NCBI GenBank assembly: GCA_016180845.1 | Contig: JACPAK010000010.1 | Coordinates: forward strand, 1-41,200 | Origin: Deltaproteobacteria bacterium | GTDB lineage: Bacteria > UBA10199 > JACPAL01 | Length of the DNA stretch: 41,200 nucleotides | Direction of reading: 5' to 3' | Shown here: in pieces, positions 26,549 through 36,124 of the stretch | How the letters are laid out: every line of letters begins with the position of its first letter | Position numbering within the stretch: the stretch's first letter is position 1 | The notes under the pieces: generated by a model | What the model was told of the DNA's origin: nothing | Seen by the model: the letters and a program-made list of their open reading frames with translations, nothing else | The model's database searches: none | Translations under genes and position numbers: made by a program

Positions 26549-26773
26549 ATGAGTCAATTATCCCCTTTATCGACACTGATTGATGCCCAAGTCAAAAAAG
26601 CGGCCACCGAGTTTTGCAAGCGTCGGGGGTTGAAGCTCCGTTCGCTGGTGGAGCAGGCATTGGTAGAACAGTTGGAGGACGAAATGGATCTGGAGGCCTA
26701 TCATCAGCGTCGGTCTGAAGAGACTATTCCGCTCGAAAAAATTCTTGCTGGTCGCAAAAGCCGGAAATCCTGA
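26549..26773 (+). CDS. ribbon-helix-helix-like antitoxin
   Basis: A 74-residue protein. The first half (LIDAQVKKAATEFCKRRGLK) resembles a ribbon-helix-helix DNA-binding domain, and the second half is acidic and helical as in RelB/ParD-type antitoxins. Its TGA shares one base with the ATG of the RelE/ParE-like gene (26773), a typical coupling. It has a clear promoter with a start codon almost at the transcription start. It probably represses its own promoter and neutralises its neighbour. Confidence 0.8.
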   Translation: MSQLSPLSTLIDAQVKKAATEFCKRRGLKLRSLVEQALVEQLEDEMDLEAYHQRRSEETIPLEKILAGRKSRKS

Positions 26774-27045
26774 TGGCTTCGTATCGGATCGAATTTGTCA
26801 AAAGTGCTCGCCAGGAGTTTGATCGCCTTCCGGCAAAGGTACATGGGAAGATCGTGGAGGCGTTAAGGTTTCTGTCGGAGAACCCCTATTCCGAGCTCCT
26901 TCGCATCAAAAAAATGAAAGGAGTTCCATCTCTCTATCGCATCCGTATTGGTGATTATCGGGTTGTTTATGAAGTAAGAAACGAGTCGCTGGTTGTCTTA
27001 GTAATCAAGATTGGTCATCGCCGAGAGGTTTATCGAAATTTATAA
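26773..27045 (+). CDS. RelE/ParE-family toxin
   Basis: A 90-residue protein of the RelE/ParE fold: YRIEFVKSARQEFDRLP at the start, IKKMKGVPSLYRIRIGDYRVVYEV in the middle (two halves) and VLVIKIGHRREVYR at the end. These are the standard family landmarks, and the conserved basic and Tyr residues of mRNA-cleaving RelE members are present. Whether it cuts mRNA (RelE) or poisons gyrase (ParE) cannot be told. It overlaps the antitoxin gene by one base. Confidence 0.88.
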   Translation: MASYRIEFVKSARQEFDRLPAKVHGKIVEALRFLSENPYSELLRIKKMKGVPSLYRIRIGDYRVVYEVRNESLVVLVIKIGHRREVYRNL

Positions 27046-27104
27046 ACCTGAGGCCACGAGACTGCGTTATCGACCGGTCGTAGTCATTTGGGGTTATTTT
27101 CTTC

Positions 27105-27230
27105 TCAGGAAATAATTTCATAATTCTCCTCGATCACCTTGCGAAATTCATCGCTGATCGAGTTCCGTTCCAGCAGATCAACCCGGATCGGCAGGTCCGA
27201 TTTCTCAACGGTACAGATGCAAAAACGAAC
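27105..27230 (-). pseudogene. remnant of a MNT-type nucleotidyltransferase (C-terminal piece)
   Basis: The frame ends SDLPIRVDLLERNSISDEF followed by RKVIEENYEII and a stop. This is the usual C-terminal pattern of small MNT-domain nucleotidyltransferases (xxLPxxVDxxxxxxIxxxF, then KxIExxxxxI). The catalytic GS and D-x-D part is missing; upstream the frame turns into unrelated basic sequence and overlaps the patatin start. It is best seen as a gene relic beside the RelE/ParE module. Apart from it, 27046-27286 holds only a weak -10 (TATACT, 27256-27261) for the patatin gene. Confidence 0.5.
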
Positions 27231-27286
27231 TCTTCGCCTTTTTCCTCCTTTGCTGTATACTTTCTGATGTGGGTTCGTCAGTGCCA

Positions 27287-28513
27287 ATGAAAAGAAAAAC
27301 AGCGATGGTCCTCTCGGGAGGCGGTGCACGTGGCGCCTATGAGGCGGGGATCATCCACTACATCAGGACGGCGCTCCCCTCTTCCGTTCGCAACCGTCAT
27401 TTCGACATCCATTGTGGTTCCTCCGTCGGGGCGATCAACTCCTGTTTCATGGCAGCGACCGCGGATGACCTCGCCTACCAGGGAAAGATGTCGCGCGAAA
27501 TCTGGGAAAACCTACGAGCCGACCAGATCTTTCGGCGCGATACGATAGCCCTCTTTGATTTTCTGACCAAGGGGGGCAAGGGAATCTTGCTCAACATGAT
27601 CCGCGGCAGCTGGCTCAAAAAGGGAACGACCCATTTCGAGGGGTTTCTCAACACCTCCCCCTTCCTCCCGTTTCTTGAAAAGGCGATTCCCTGGGAAAAG
27701 ATTACCAAAAATATTGACAGTGGTCTGATCCAGGCCCTCTCGGTTTCAGCGACGAATGTCTTCACCGGACGTTTCGAACTGTTTATCCAAAAAAATCCGG
27801 AGGTGGAATATACCGGAGAGTACATTACTCATTTTACGAAGATTCAGCCGATCCATGCGAAGGCCTCAGCCGCAATCCCGATTATTTTTCCGACTGTGTT
27901 GATTGACGGGATCGCCTATACCGATGGGGGGCTCCGGCTTAACACACCGATGTCCCCTGCCATCCAGCTCGGAGCCGACGCTATTTTTATGATCGGTCTT
28001 CATCATCGAGGTACAGGAGAAAAAATCCCTTCCCATGGAATCCATGGTCATCAGCCCTCACTGGGGCAGGTCTTGAGCCGCGTCATGAACTCCATCTTCC
28101 TCGATCGAACCCAGTACGACATGGAACAGCTCGAACGGATCAATCGGATCATCGACTGGGGAGAGGAGCTGTATGGGAAAAATTTCATGACCGATCTCAA
28201 TGCCATGCTTCAGAAAAAAAATATCCGTGGTGACATCGCAAACCGGGGGCTCAAGAGACTCAAGGTGTTTCGGATCCGGCCGAGCGAGGATATCGGAGAA
28301 CTCTTCAGTCACATCTTTCAGCGCCATCGGGACAAACATTTTACCCTCTTTGAGAAATTCATGCTGCGCTTTCTGGATGTCGATCCGACCGGAGGGATCG
28401 ACTTTCTCTCGTACATTGGATTCATCCCAGAATACCTAAAAAAACTCCTTGAGTTGGGGTTTGAAGATGCCAAGTCAAATCGCCAGGCAATCATCGAATT
28501 TCTGGAAAGTTAA
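27287..28513 (+). CDS. patatin-like phospholipase
   Basis: A 408-residue lipid acyl hydrolase. From ATG 27287 (MKRKTAMVLSGGGARG) the oxyanion motif GGGARG is at 11-16. The nucleophile elbow GSSVG is at 44-48 with Ser46, and the catalytic Asp lies in AYTDGGLRLN (near 213). ASAAIPIIFP is the conserved patatin stretch before it. GTG 27269 is an alternative start; ATG is preferred by family N-termini. No signal peptide. The C-terminal 150 residues are helical and unassigned. Family members act on membrane phospholipids or serve as effectors. It converges on the next gene with 22 bases between stops. Confidence 0.9.
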   Translation: MKRKTAMVLSGGGARGAYEAGIIHYIRTALPSSVRNRHFDIHCGSSVGAINSCFMAATADDLAYQGKMSREIWENLRADQIFRRDTIALFDFLTKGGKGILLNMIRGSWLKKGTTHFEGFLNTSPFLPFLEKAIPWEKITKNIDSGLIQALSVSATNVFTGRFELFIQKNPEVEYTGEYITHFTKIQPIHAKASAAIPIIFPTVLIDGIAYTDGGLRLNTPMSPAIQLGADAIFMIGLHHRGTGEKIPSHGIHGHQPSLGQVLSRVMNSIFLDRTQYDMEQLERINRIIDWGEELYGKNFMTDLNAMLQKKNIRGDIANRGLKRLKVFRIRPSEDIGELFSHIFQRHRDKHFTLFEKFMLRFLDVDPTGGIDFLSYIGFIPEYLKKLLELGFEDAKSNRQAIIEFLES

Positions 28514-28535
28514 GCTAAAAATTTGTTCGAGTCTG

Positions 28536-30464
28536 TCAAGGTAAGAGACATGGGGTCTCTCCATCGGACGCAGGCCCTGTACCATCAGGAAGATATTTTT
28601 CGATAACAATATCCATATAAAACCCCTCCAGAGGGTCAACAGGAGGATTATGGAGGGATCCGATAAAGTAGACAGCCCCCGTAGGATCAACCGTGACAGC
28701 ACTAAATCTCTCCACAAAGCCATAAGATCCAGAAACTTGGTTGATACAATGCTCCCAATCGGCAGAATAATCTGTGTTGAACCGTGCCGCCCATCTCCGA
28801 TCAATATCATCTTCTGAACCAATGCCCCCCATGTACCTCTGATCTCCAGCAATCTGAATCTCCCCTTCTGCATTGACGGCAATCCCATTGATCTCACGCG
28901 CTTGGTCGTTAGTCCGTGTCAGGAGACCGATGCGTTCACCATCACTACTGTATTTCGCAACAACAGGCCAACTCCAAGGTGGCCCGATAAGTCCGTGGGT
29001 TGCGACATGAATATTTCCCTCGGGGTCTACGGCGAGATCTTTTCCATCACTTGATTGAGAAGAGAGTTCAGGGTCTTCGGACCAGTTCAGTGACCAAAGC
29101 TGGCTACCACCGGAGGAATACTTTGCAAGCCAAAGGTGTGAGATGGAGGGGGTAGAGGGCCATGAACCTACCCCAACCGTCCCCGTGACATAAAGATTCC
29201 CTACTGAATCAACGGCAACACCGCTGCCATAATCTCTTAAATCAGTCTCCCCTTCAGAGGTTCCATTGACAATGTTTCCCCAGACAAGAGGGGTGATACC
29301 GAAGGGGGTGAAATCATATCTCCTCACAAAAATCTCTGATTCCATAAAAGGTCCGGTTGATCCCGTCACATAGAGTCGCTTATTAGGACGGTCGACGGTA
29401 ATATCTGATGATCTTTCTCCATCCCAGGTATCCTCAGAGATGTTAAATGAAAAGCCGCCTCCAGATTCACCTTCGTGAGTGACCCTTGCAATGAAGAGTC
29501 CCTCCGGACCAAAGAAATTTTGACCTGTGATGTAACTATTTCCACACGCATCGATATCAATCCCACTCGCATACTTTCCTGAGAATGGGAGCTCCCAGAT
29601 CAAATTTCCGCAGGCATCAAATTGTCGAACCACCGTTGTCCATGAGTCTGCATTGGTCACGGTATAGAGGGTTCCGTACATATCAGCGGCGATATCAACA
29701 CCATGGTCATCTATAGTGCCCGGTTCCCCAAGAATCCTTCTCCAAGGGGTGTCTGGCGATTCACAAAGGGCATAATGGGGATCAATCGGATCATCAGGGG
29801 ATTTAGGCTTGCCGGCCGGATCACAGGGAGTCGGTGGCCGTCTCACACAACGATCGGTGCAACCAAAACCACCGTCACACGCCTCCCCTGCTTCCACAAT
29901 CCCATTGCCACAAACGGGCCGGATGCAGTTCTTCGGGCATGCCCCTACGACAGTATCGCTGTTCGCGAGCCCCTCATCACACTCTTCTCCCACTTCCAAG
30001 ATCCCATTTCCACAGGAGGCTGGACATTCTGGGATGTGAGTCAGAACTCCCTGCGGCAACTCGCATTCGATGACACAATCTTCGCTACAACCATCTCCGG
30101 AGACTCGATTCCCATCGTCGCACCTCTCCCCACCATTAAGAACCCCATTTCCACAAAGGTTAAAACGGACAATCACTCGAGGATCAAGATCGAATATCCT
30201 ATCGAACCGCTTACCAAACTCTTTAAACCCTTTCTTGATTCTCTCGGTCAAAGAAACTTCCTTTTTGGTAAGTTCCAAACTCTCCTTGGCGCGTCTCACC
30301 TGGAATGGGTTCTTAGATTTCTTGGGTTGAACGGCTCTTTTGACTTCCTGTCTGGTAAATTTTGTCTGGGCTTGGAGCGGTCTCAAAAAGAGCCCTTCGG
30401 ATCCGGTCTGAAAAATCAGGAGACTGATAAAAAACGAGGTCATTATGAAGAGGGTCTTGGCCAT
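28536..30464 (-). CDS. exported protein with DUF4215 cysteine-rich repeats and SBBP-type propeller
   Basis: A 642-residue protein. MAKTLFIMTSFFISLLIF is a signal peptide, then a basic region. Three Myxococcus-type cysteine-rich repeats (TIGR02232/DUF4215) lie at about 105-215: CGNGVLNGGERCDDGNRVSG, CGNGILEVGEECDEG and CGNGIVEAGEACDGG. The rest (about 245-640) is a beta-propeller of repeated units such as DITVDRPNKRLYVTGSTG, VAVDSVGNLYVTGTVG and LAVDPEGNIHVATHG, the SBBP pattern. Likely surface or secreted; function unknown. An ATG seven codons downstream is an alternative start. The ATG at 30464 lies 15 bases from a perfect -24/-12 promoter. Confidence 0.88.
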   Translation of the reverse strand: MAKTLFIMTSFFISLLIFQTGSEGLFLRPLQAQTKFTRQEVKRAVQPKKSKNPFQVRRAKESLELTKKEVSLTERIKKGFKEFGKRFDRIFDLDPRVIVRFNLCGNGVLNGGERCDDGNRVSGDGCSEDCVIECELPQGVLTHIPECPASCGNGILEVGEECDEGLANSDTVVGACPKNCIRPVCGNGIVEAGEACDGGFGCTDRCVRRPPTPCDPAGKPKSPDDPIDPHYALCESPDTPWRRILGEPGTIDDHGVDIAADMYGTLYTVTNADSWTTVVRQFDACGNLIWELPFSGKYASGIDIDACGNSYITGQNFFGPEGLFIARVTHEGESGGGFSFNISEDTWDGERSSDITVDRPNKRLYVTGSTGPFMESEIFVRRYDFTPFGITPLVWGNIVNGTSEGETDLRDYGSGVAVDSVGNLYVTGTVGVGSWPSTPSISHLWLAKYSSGGSQLWSLNWSEDPELSSQSSDGKDLAVDPEGNIHVATHGLIGPPWSWPVVAKYSSDGERIGLLTRTNDQAREINGIAVNAEGEIQIAGDQRYMGGIGSEDDIDRRWAARFNTDYSADWEHCINQVSGSYGFVERFSAVTVDPTGAVYFIGSLHNPPVDPLEGFYMDIVIEKYLPDGTGPASDGETPCLLP

Positions 30465-30478
30465 GAGAGTTTATTGAA

Positions 30479-30493
30479 GCAAGAAGTGTGCCA
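30479..30493 (-). promoter_or_regulatory. sigma-54 (-24/-12) promoter of the cysteine-rich propeller protein
   Basis: The minus strand reads CTGGCAC, five bases, TTGCT, a full match to the YTGGCAC-N5-TTGCW consensus (TGGCAC at 30488-30493, TTGC at 30479-30482). The C of TTGC lies 15 bases before the A of ATG 30464, the same distance as in the subtilase gene. Transcription should start about three bases before the ATG. Confidence 0.7.
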
Positions 30494-30580
30494 GCTCAGA
30501 GGCGATGGAAAAAGGAATATAACACATTAAAGTAGCTCATCTTTTTAGTTTATTGATACCCAATGAAGAATTTATCTAAA

Positions 30581-30594
30581 TGATAATTTTATCG
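30581..30594. promoter_or_regulatory. dyad operator or enhancer site, copy 2 (TGATAA-TT-TTATCG)
   Basis: TGATAATTTTATCG, followed by a further half-site GATAA (30599-30603). It lies about 120 bases upstream of the predicted sigma-54 start of the minus-strand gene and about 75 bases before pyrG. The block 30581-30604 matches 32358-32381 at 21 of 24 bases. Confidence 0.6.
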
Positions 30595-30626
30595 TTTTGA
30601 TAAATTTTTAAACCCATGACTTTTAA

Positions 30627-32357
<1,731 letters not shown>

Positions 32358-32360
<3 letters not shown>

Positions 32361-32371
32361 TAAAATTATCG
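32358..32371. promoter_or_regulatory. dyad operator or enhancer site, copy 3 (TGATAA-AA-TTATCG)
   Basis: TGATAAAATTATCG begins at the TGA stop of pyrG and is followed by GTTTTGAGAAA, like copy 2. It lies about 114 bases upstream of the predicted start of the NTR-like/metzincin operon. No metal-transport or pyrimidine gene starts here, which favours a role in the operon downstream. Confidence 0.55.
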
Positions 32372-32452
32372 TTTTGAGAAAAAACTTGCCCCCCCCACCT
32401 TGCTAATCACTTGTAATCACACATCTTATTTTTTAGCCCCGGCTTATTAATC

Positions 32453-32468
32453 TGGCATTGATTATGCA
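32453..32468 (+). promoter_or_regulatory. candidate sigma-54 promoter of the NTR-like/metzincin operon
   Basis: CTGGCAT, five bases, ATGCA, with the GG and GC pairs in exact register and two mismatches to YTGGCAC-N5-TTGCW. The C of the -12 GC lies 16 bases before ATG 32483, nearly the same geometry as the two stronger promoters. Alone it would be weak evidence. Confidence 0.4.
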
Positions 32469-32482
32469 CTATCCAGGTTCTC

Positions 32483-34030
32483 ATGAGGAAGATGGTGAAG
32501 AAAGCAACCTTTCAACTCCTTGTTCTTCTTGTCTCCTTGGTCCCAGCCCAGAAAATTCTCGCCTGTGGTTATGGTTATCATCTCCTGCATCATCTGATTA
32601 ATCGTGAGGTCATCACCTATACAGCGCCACAAACTCTTCCCACGACACTTCTCCAAGGAAATAGTGTCTTCAAAGTTAAAATTACCGATGTCTTTAATGG
32701 AAACGTGAAAAAAGGCTCAACGATCTTCCTGATTTGCCAGGAGGGGGTGAAACCGGAGTCTTGTAAATTCGATGGGAGAAAATCCCCCTTCCTGTTTTTG
32801 ATAAAGCTGAGCGAAAAATCCCCCGTTTATAAAAATCTTCGAAAGATCTCCAAGACAGTCTACACCTTTCACCCTAACGATGGGATATCGCTAACTGTAA
32901 AAGACGGTCCCGGCTTACGTGAATTTATTAAAAATAAAAACAACCTCCAAAAATCGGCTATCGCGATGAAATCAGTTCAGACCCCTGCCTTAAAGGCGTC
33001 TCACTGCGCCCTCATTGCCCAAAAACAAACGGACAATCCAAATCTGCCCGGCTGTGTTGCGGAGGTCTTAAAAACAAAGTCCGTTGCCGATATTAATGCC
33101 CTTTTAAAAGTCATTTCGGACAACGTTTCCAAACTGAAGAAAAATATCGGCCCTCTCTGCAATCTCCTCAAGAATGATTTTAATCAGGCGAACAAGAATA
33201 TCATCAATCAAGGCGAACTGAACCTCCGTTCCTCACTGAAATGTCCTGACAACGCCTCCTGGCTGCTGAGTGAGCTTGAAAAAAGCACGAACGAATTTGT
33301 GACGATGCTGATCCCATATCATCTGGGATTAGCCCGTGATGCTGCAGCGGTGAAAAAAGGGATAGGGTATTTCGAAAAACATCCTGAAAAAATAACCACC
33401 GTCATCCTTGAACAGTTCGCCTACGCCCTCTTCATGACGAATCAATGCGATCTGATGGATCAGTATGTGGAAAAAATCAGCAATGAACTTAAAAATCTTC
33501 CTTCCGATTATCTTGAATCATTTGAAAAAAATCAAACCTGGGATTCGATCGCCCAACACTATACGAGATGCAAGGGGATCCAATCGGGAAAATCAAAGCT
33601 CCTCGTCTCACTCCTTACCGATTCACCACAAGGATGGCCGTTTCCCGCCAAAAACGGCAAGGTCAGCTTTCGAATCCAACAAGCGGCGATAACATCACTG
33701 GAAATGCAGCTCTCCAAAAAAATAATCACCCCTGCCGAAGAGGGGTTGAAAGGGGCGATGCTTTACCAACTCCAGTCGGGACACCCTCAGGTTGTTCCAG
33801 AGGCGATCCGCTTCTTGAAGAGATATTACACGAGCCCCGATATCGATTCGCAAATTCTTCAAGTCGCGATGAGACCAGATGCCGAGAAATACTGGCAGAG
33901 CCATGCCATCATGGCGTTCCTTCAGAATAGTCAGACCGACAAGGCGATCCAGATTGCAACAAACAGCCGATTTCGACAGATCAAGACAATGGGACAGATG
34001 CTCCAGAAGGGGAAGAAAAACAAGCCATGA
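32483..34030 (+). CDS. exported protein with possible NTR/TIMP-like N-terminal domain
   Basis: A 515-residue protein with signal peptide (LLVLLVSLVPAQKILA) and a Cys (residue 28) as probable first mature residue. Residues about 58-115 (SVFKVKITDVFNGNVKKGST, then IFLICQ, ESCKF and SPFLFLIKL) resemble the OB-like fold of NTR/TIMP domains, where an N-terminal Cys can contact a protease zinc. That match is by eye only. The remaining 350 residues are helical, with Cys pairs and HEAT-like segments near the end. Start codons at 32492 (ATG) and 32495 (GTG) are possible; GAGGA at 32486-32490 would serve the latter. The stop overlaps the metzincin start by ATGA, so the two are made together. Confidence 0.75.
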   Translation: MRKMVKKATFQLLVLLVSLVPAQKILACGYGYHLLHHLINREVITYTAPQTLPTTLLQGNSVFKVKITDVFNGNVKKGSTIFLICQEGVKPESCKFDGRKSPFLFLIKLSEKSPVYKNLRKISKTVYTFHPNDGISLTVKDGPGLREFIKNKNNLQKSAIAMKSVQTPALKASHCALIAQKQTDNPNLPGCVAEVLKTKSVADINALLKVISDNVSKLKKNIGPLCNLLKNDFNQANKNIINQGELNLRSSLKCPDNASWLLSELEKSTNEFVTMLIPYHLGLARDAAAVKKGIGYFEKHPEKITTVILEQFAYALFMTNQCDLMDQYVEKISNELKNLPSDYLESFEKNQTWDSIAQHYTRCKGIQSGKSKLLVSLLTDSPQGWPFPAKNGKVSFRIQQAAITSLEMQLSKKIITPAEEGLKGAMLYQLQSGHPQVVPEAIRFLKRYYTSPDIDSQILQVAMRPDAEKYWQSHAIMAFLQNSQTDKAIQIATNSRFRQIKTMGQMLQKGKKNKP

Positions 34031-35460
34031 AAAGGCGCTCCTTTTTAATAACGTATGCTGCCGCAACAATTCTCCTCCTTTCTCAGGGATGTGATATAGA
34101 TCGGGCTTGGGTCTTCCGACCCCTCCAGGAGGATCTCCTGATAACGACAGACTCTCTCACCCTCACTGGACTGGTGGGACGCTGGTCTGATGGCGCCCTT
34201 GTTGATATCTATGAAGATTGGGGAGGACTCCCCTGTCAATCCAACTTTTACAGAGAAAATTATGGTGATTATATTGCATCGGGAAGAATCAGTTATCCTT
34301 ACGAAACGACAACTGATGACTATGGATTTTTTGAGTTTAACCTGGGATTCACGGGCGCTTCACAGGGACTCTATCAGTTTGAATGTTTCAGACCTCTCTT
34401 GAGACCATCCCGTTATCGGTTGACCACCTATCGAACGGATCTGACAGCTGCCCGGCGACAGTACATCTTTTTCAATTGGGAAGGGACCTATACAACTTAC
34501 TGGGGTGATTGGGTGGATAGCTCTCTAAAAAATACTCTGAGTAGTACTACATCCATTATTGGGACATTCGATCCGGCAATAGAGTATTGGGTTCGTCTAG
34601 CAATTACCGCAGATATGGCAAAGATCGAAACCGAACGAAATTTTCTCGCCCGTTATGCCTGGGCCTATGATCCATTTTGGCCACTGAGAGTGGAAATTTG
34701 GGAAGCCCCCTCCTCAATCGAGACGATCATCGATGAATATGAAACAGCTACTTATACCGATATCGATGTCACCTATAACTATTATGAGTTCCCTGATAAC
34801 GTGCAGGTTGTGCAGATGGTTCCCTGTATATTGTGGGAGCCTACGGTAGAAGAATGTGCAACAATTTTTGGGATTCCGGAGGCAGAGGTTACGGATGATA
34901 TCTGTTCTCCGATCAACAATGATATCTGTTTGGCCTATGGACGTTATTTAGGTGATTGCGCCTTTGATTGGCTCAATTCGGACCTGTCAGGTGGGGCCTG
35001 TAATATTTATGTCCCCTCGATGGCTGCCGCGATCGACGCCGCCTTCGATGGTGGGTTTTTGACCTTGGCTGATGGTAGCGACAATCGGGTTCAGGATATG
35101 GCGAGGATACTCGGCAATTCAGCGGCCCATGAAATTGCTCATGCAGCAGGGCTTGTCAGTAATGAGCATCTGTATGGAACATGCCTTGAAGGAATAGAGG
35201 TGCTTGATGGTTATGGTAATCCGATCTGCCTCAGTCATGATCCGTTTGAACCGGATTTTGTCGCAGCCCAGAGAAATATCCCACGAACGATCATGAATAG
35301 TACCGAAACCCCTTGGGCACCCGGATACTTTTTTGAACGTTGCAGTGGATCGCCCGGTTATACCGGCTATCCGCCTGAAACTGCCGCTCGATGCCCAAAC
35401 CGTTTCAATGATTTTAACGCTCAATACCTACGTTACATCCAAGGAAGAGATGAGCCTTAA
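34027..35460 (+). CDS. metzincin-like zinc metalloprotease lipoprotein
   Basis: A 477-residue protein with lipobox LLLSQGC (Cys22). AHEIAHAAGLVSNEH contains HExxHxxG (His368, Glu369, His372, Gly375), the metzincin helix and turn. RTIMNSTETP supplies a Met-turn (Met423) about 50 residues later, as required in that clan. The third zinc ligand is not at the standard position; His381 or the His of LSHDP are candidates. Residues 40-150 look like a beta-rich domain with carboxypeptidase-like repeat style (SLTLTGLVGRWSDGALVDIY). Acidic and Tyr/Cys-rich. It overlaps the NTR-like gene by four bases. It should be an outer-membrane or surface protease; the subfamily is unclear. Confidence 0.8.
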   Translation: MKRRSFLITYAAATILLLSQGCDIDRAWVFRPLQEDLLITTDSLTLTGLVGRWSDGALVDIYEDWGGLPCQSNFYRENYGDYIASGRISYPYETTTDDYGFFEFNLGFTGASQGLYQFECFRPLLRPSRYRLTTYRTDLTAARRQYIFFNWEGTYTTYWGDWVDSSLKNTLSSTTSIIGTFDPAIEYWVRLAITADMAKIETERNFLARYAWAYDPFWPLRVEIWEAPSSIETIIDEYETATYTDIDVTYNYYEFPDNVQVVQMVPCILWEPTVEECATIFGIPEAEVTDDICSPINNDICLAYGRYLGDCAFDWLNSDLSGGACNIYVPSMAAAIDAAFDGGFLTLADGSDNRVQDMARILGNSAAHEIAHAAGLVSNEHLYGTCLEGIEVLDGYGNPICLSHDPFEPDFVAAQRNIPRTIMNSTETPWAPGYFFERCSGSPGYTGYPPETAARCPNRFNDFNAQYLRYIQGRDEP

Positions 35461-35478
35461 TAAACCTTGGTCAAGACG

Positions 35479-35910
35479 CTAGCGGGAAGGAATAAAACTG
35501 CAGGCCTCTGCCTCGGTCCTTTCAAAATCAAGGATATCGAACCCCTGCGGATTATCATCATTGAGCTGATAGGTCACTGTTGAGAAGCATTTCTGGTCCT
35601 TATCGATCGGTGATCTCCAAAAAACTGTTCGTGTACACTGCCCGGCGTCAGTCATCTGTTTGAGCCTTGCCAGATCCATCGGGGGATCTTCAATCCACTG
35701 ATCATCCCACGCGGGAGGGGGGCCTATATCATAGCCGTTGGGCCTGTAACTCCCCGCTATCCGCGCCTGAATCTCTTCACAATTGTCATAATATTGATTG
35801 TTTAAACACTCCCGATCCCCTTCAGCACATTGATCCTCAGCCCCTCTGCCACCACAGGCCCAGGCCAATGACGCCCCTACCGCGGCCAAGACTGTTAAAA
35901 GTCGACTCAT
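35479..35910 (-). CDS. small exported cysteine-rich protein
   Basis: A 143-residue protein with a signal peptide (LLTVLAAVGASLAWA, cleavage before Cys19; the site only loosely fits a lipobox). Six further Cys residues suggest disulfides (DQCAEGDRECLNNQYYDNCE, then GQCTR, KCFS and EACS). No family recognised. GGGGGG lies nine bases before the ATG. It converges on the metzincin gene with 18 bases between stops and is divergent from rpoN. Confidence 0.7.
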   Translation of the reverse strand: MSRLLTVLAAVGASLAWACGGRGAEDQCAEGDRECLNNQYYDNCEEIQARIAGSYRPNGYDIGPPPAWDDQWIEDPPMDLARLKQMTDAGQCTRTVFWRSPIDKDQKCFSTVTYQLNDDNPQGFDILDFERTEAEACSFIPSR

Positions 35911-35984
35911 TTGGAACCCCCCTTTTTAATAATTCTTATCAAGAGACACATCTTGGTTATCGATTCTGGACCAGAAAAGTTGTG

Positions 35985-36020
35985 CACCAAAAACAGCACC
36001 AAAAAAGTCACCAAAAAGTC
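35985..36020. repeat. three 12-bp tandem repeats upstream of rpoN
   Basis: CACCAAAAACAG, CACCAAAAAAGT and CACCAAAAAGTC start at 35985, 35997 and 36009, an exact 12-base period. They end 52 bases before the rpoN -35. They could be stacked binding sites of a regulator, or polypurine slippage. Confidence 0.7.
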
Positions 36021-36072
36021 AAGATCATAAAGAGCCGACTGAAAAAGTCTTTCTAAAATCTCGTCATGTTTC

Positions 36073-36101
36073 TTGACTTGGGATCTCGCGAGACTTATTA
36101 T
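36073..36101 (+). promoter_or_regulatory. sigma-70-type promoter of rpoN
   Basis: TTGACT (36073-36078), 17 bases, TATTAT (36096-36101). Transcription would begin near 36108, giving a 17-base leader to the rpoN ATG. Confidence 0.7.
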
Positions 36102-36124
36102 TGCACCTTGGAAGGGAAGCTGGA

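Noticed and set aside
29703-30530. 275-residue plus-strand frame opposite the cysteine-rich protein
   Set aside because: The minus strand carries clear DUF4215 repeats and a signal peptide; the plus-strand translation is low-complexity shadow.
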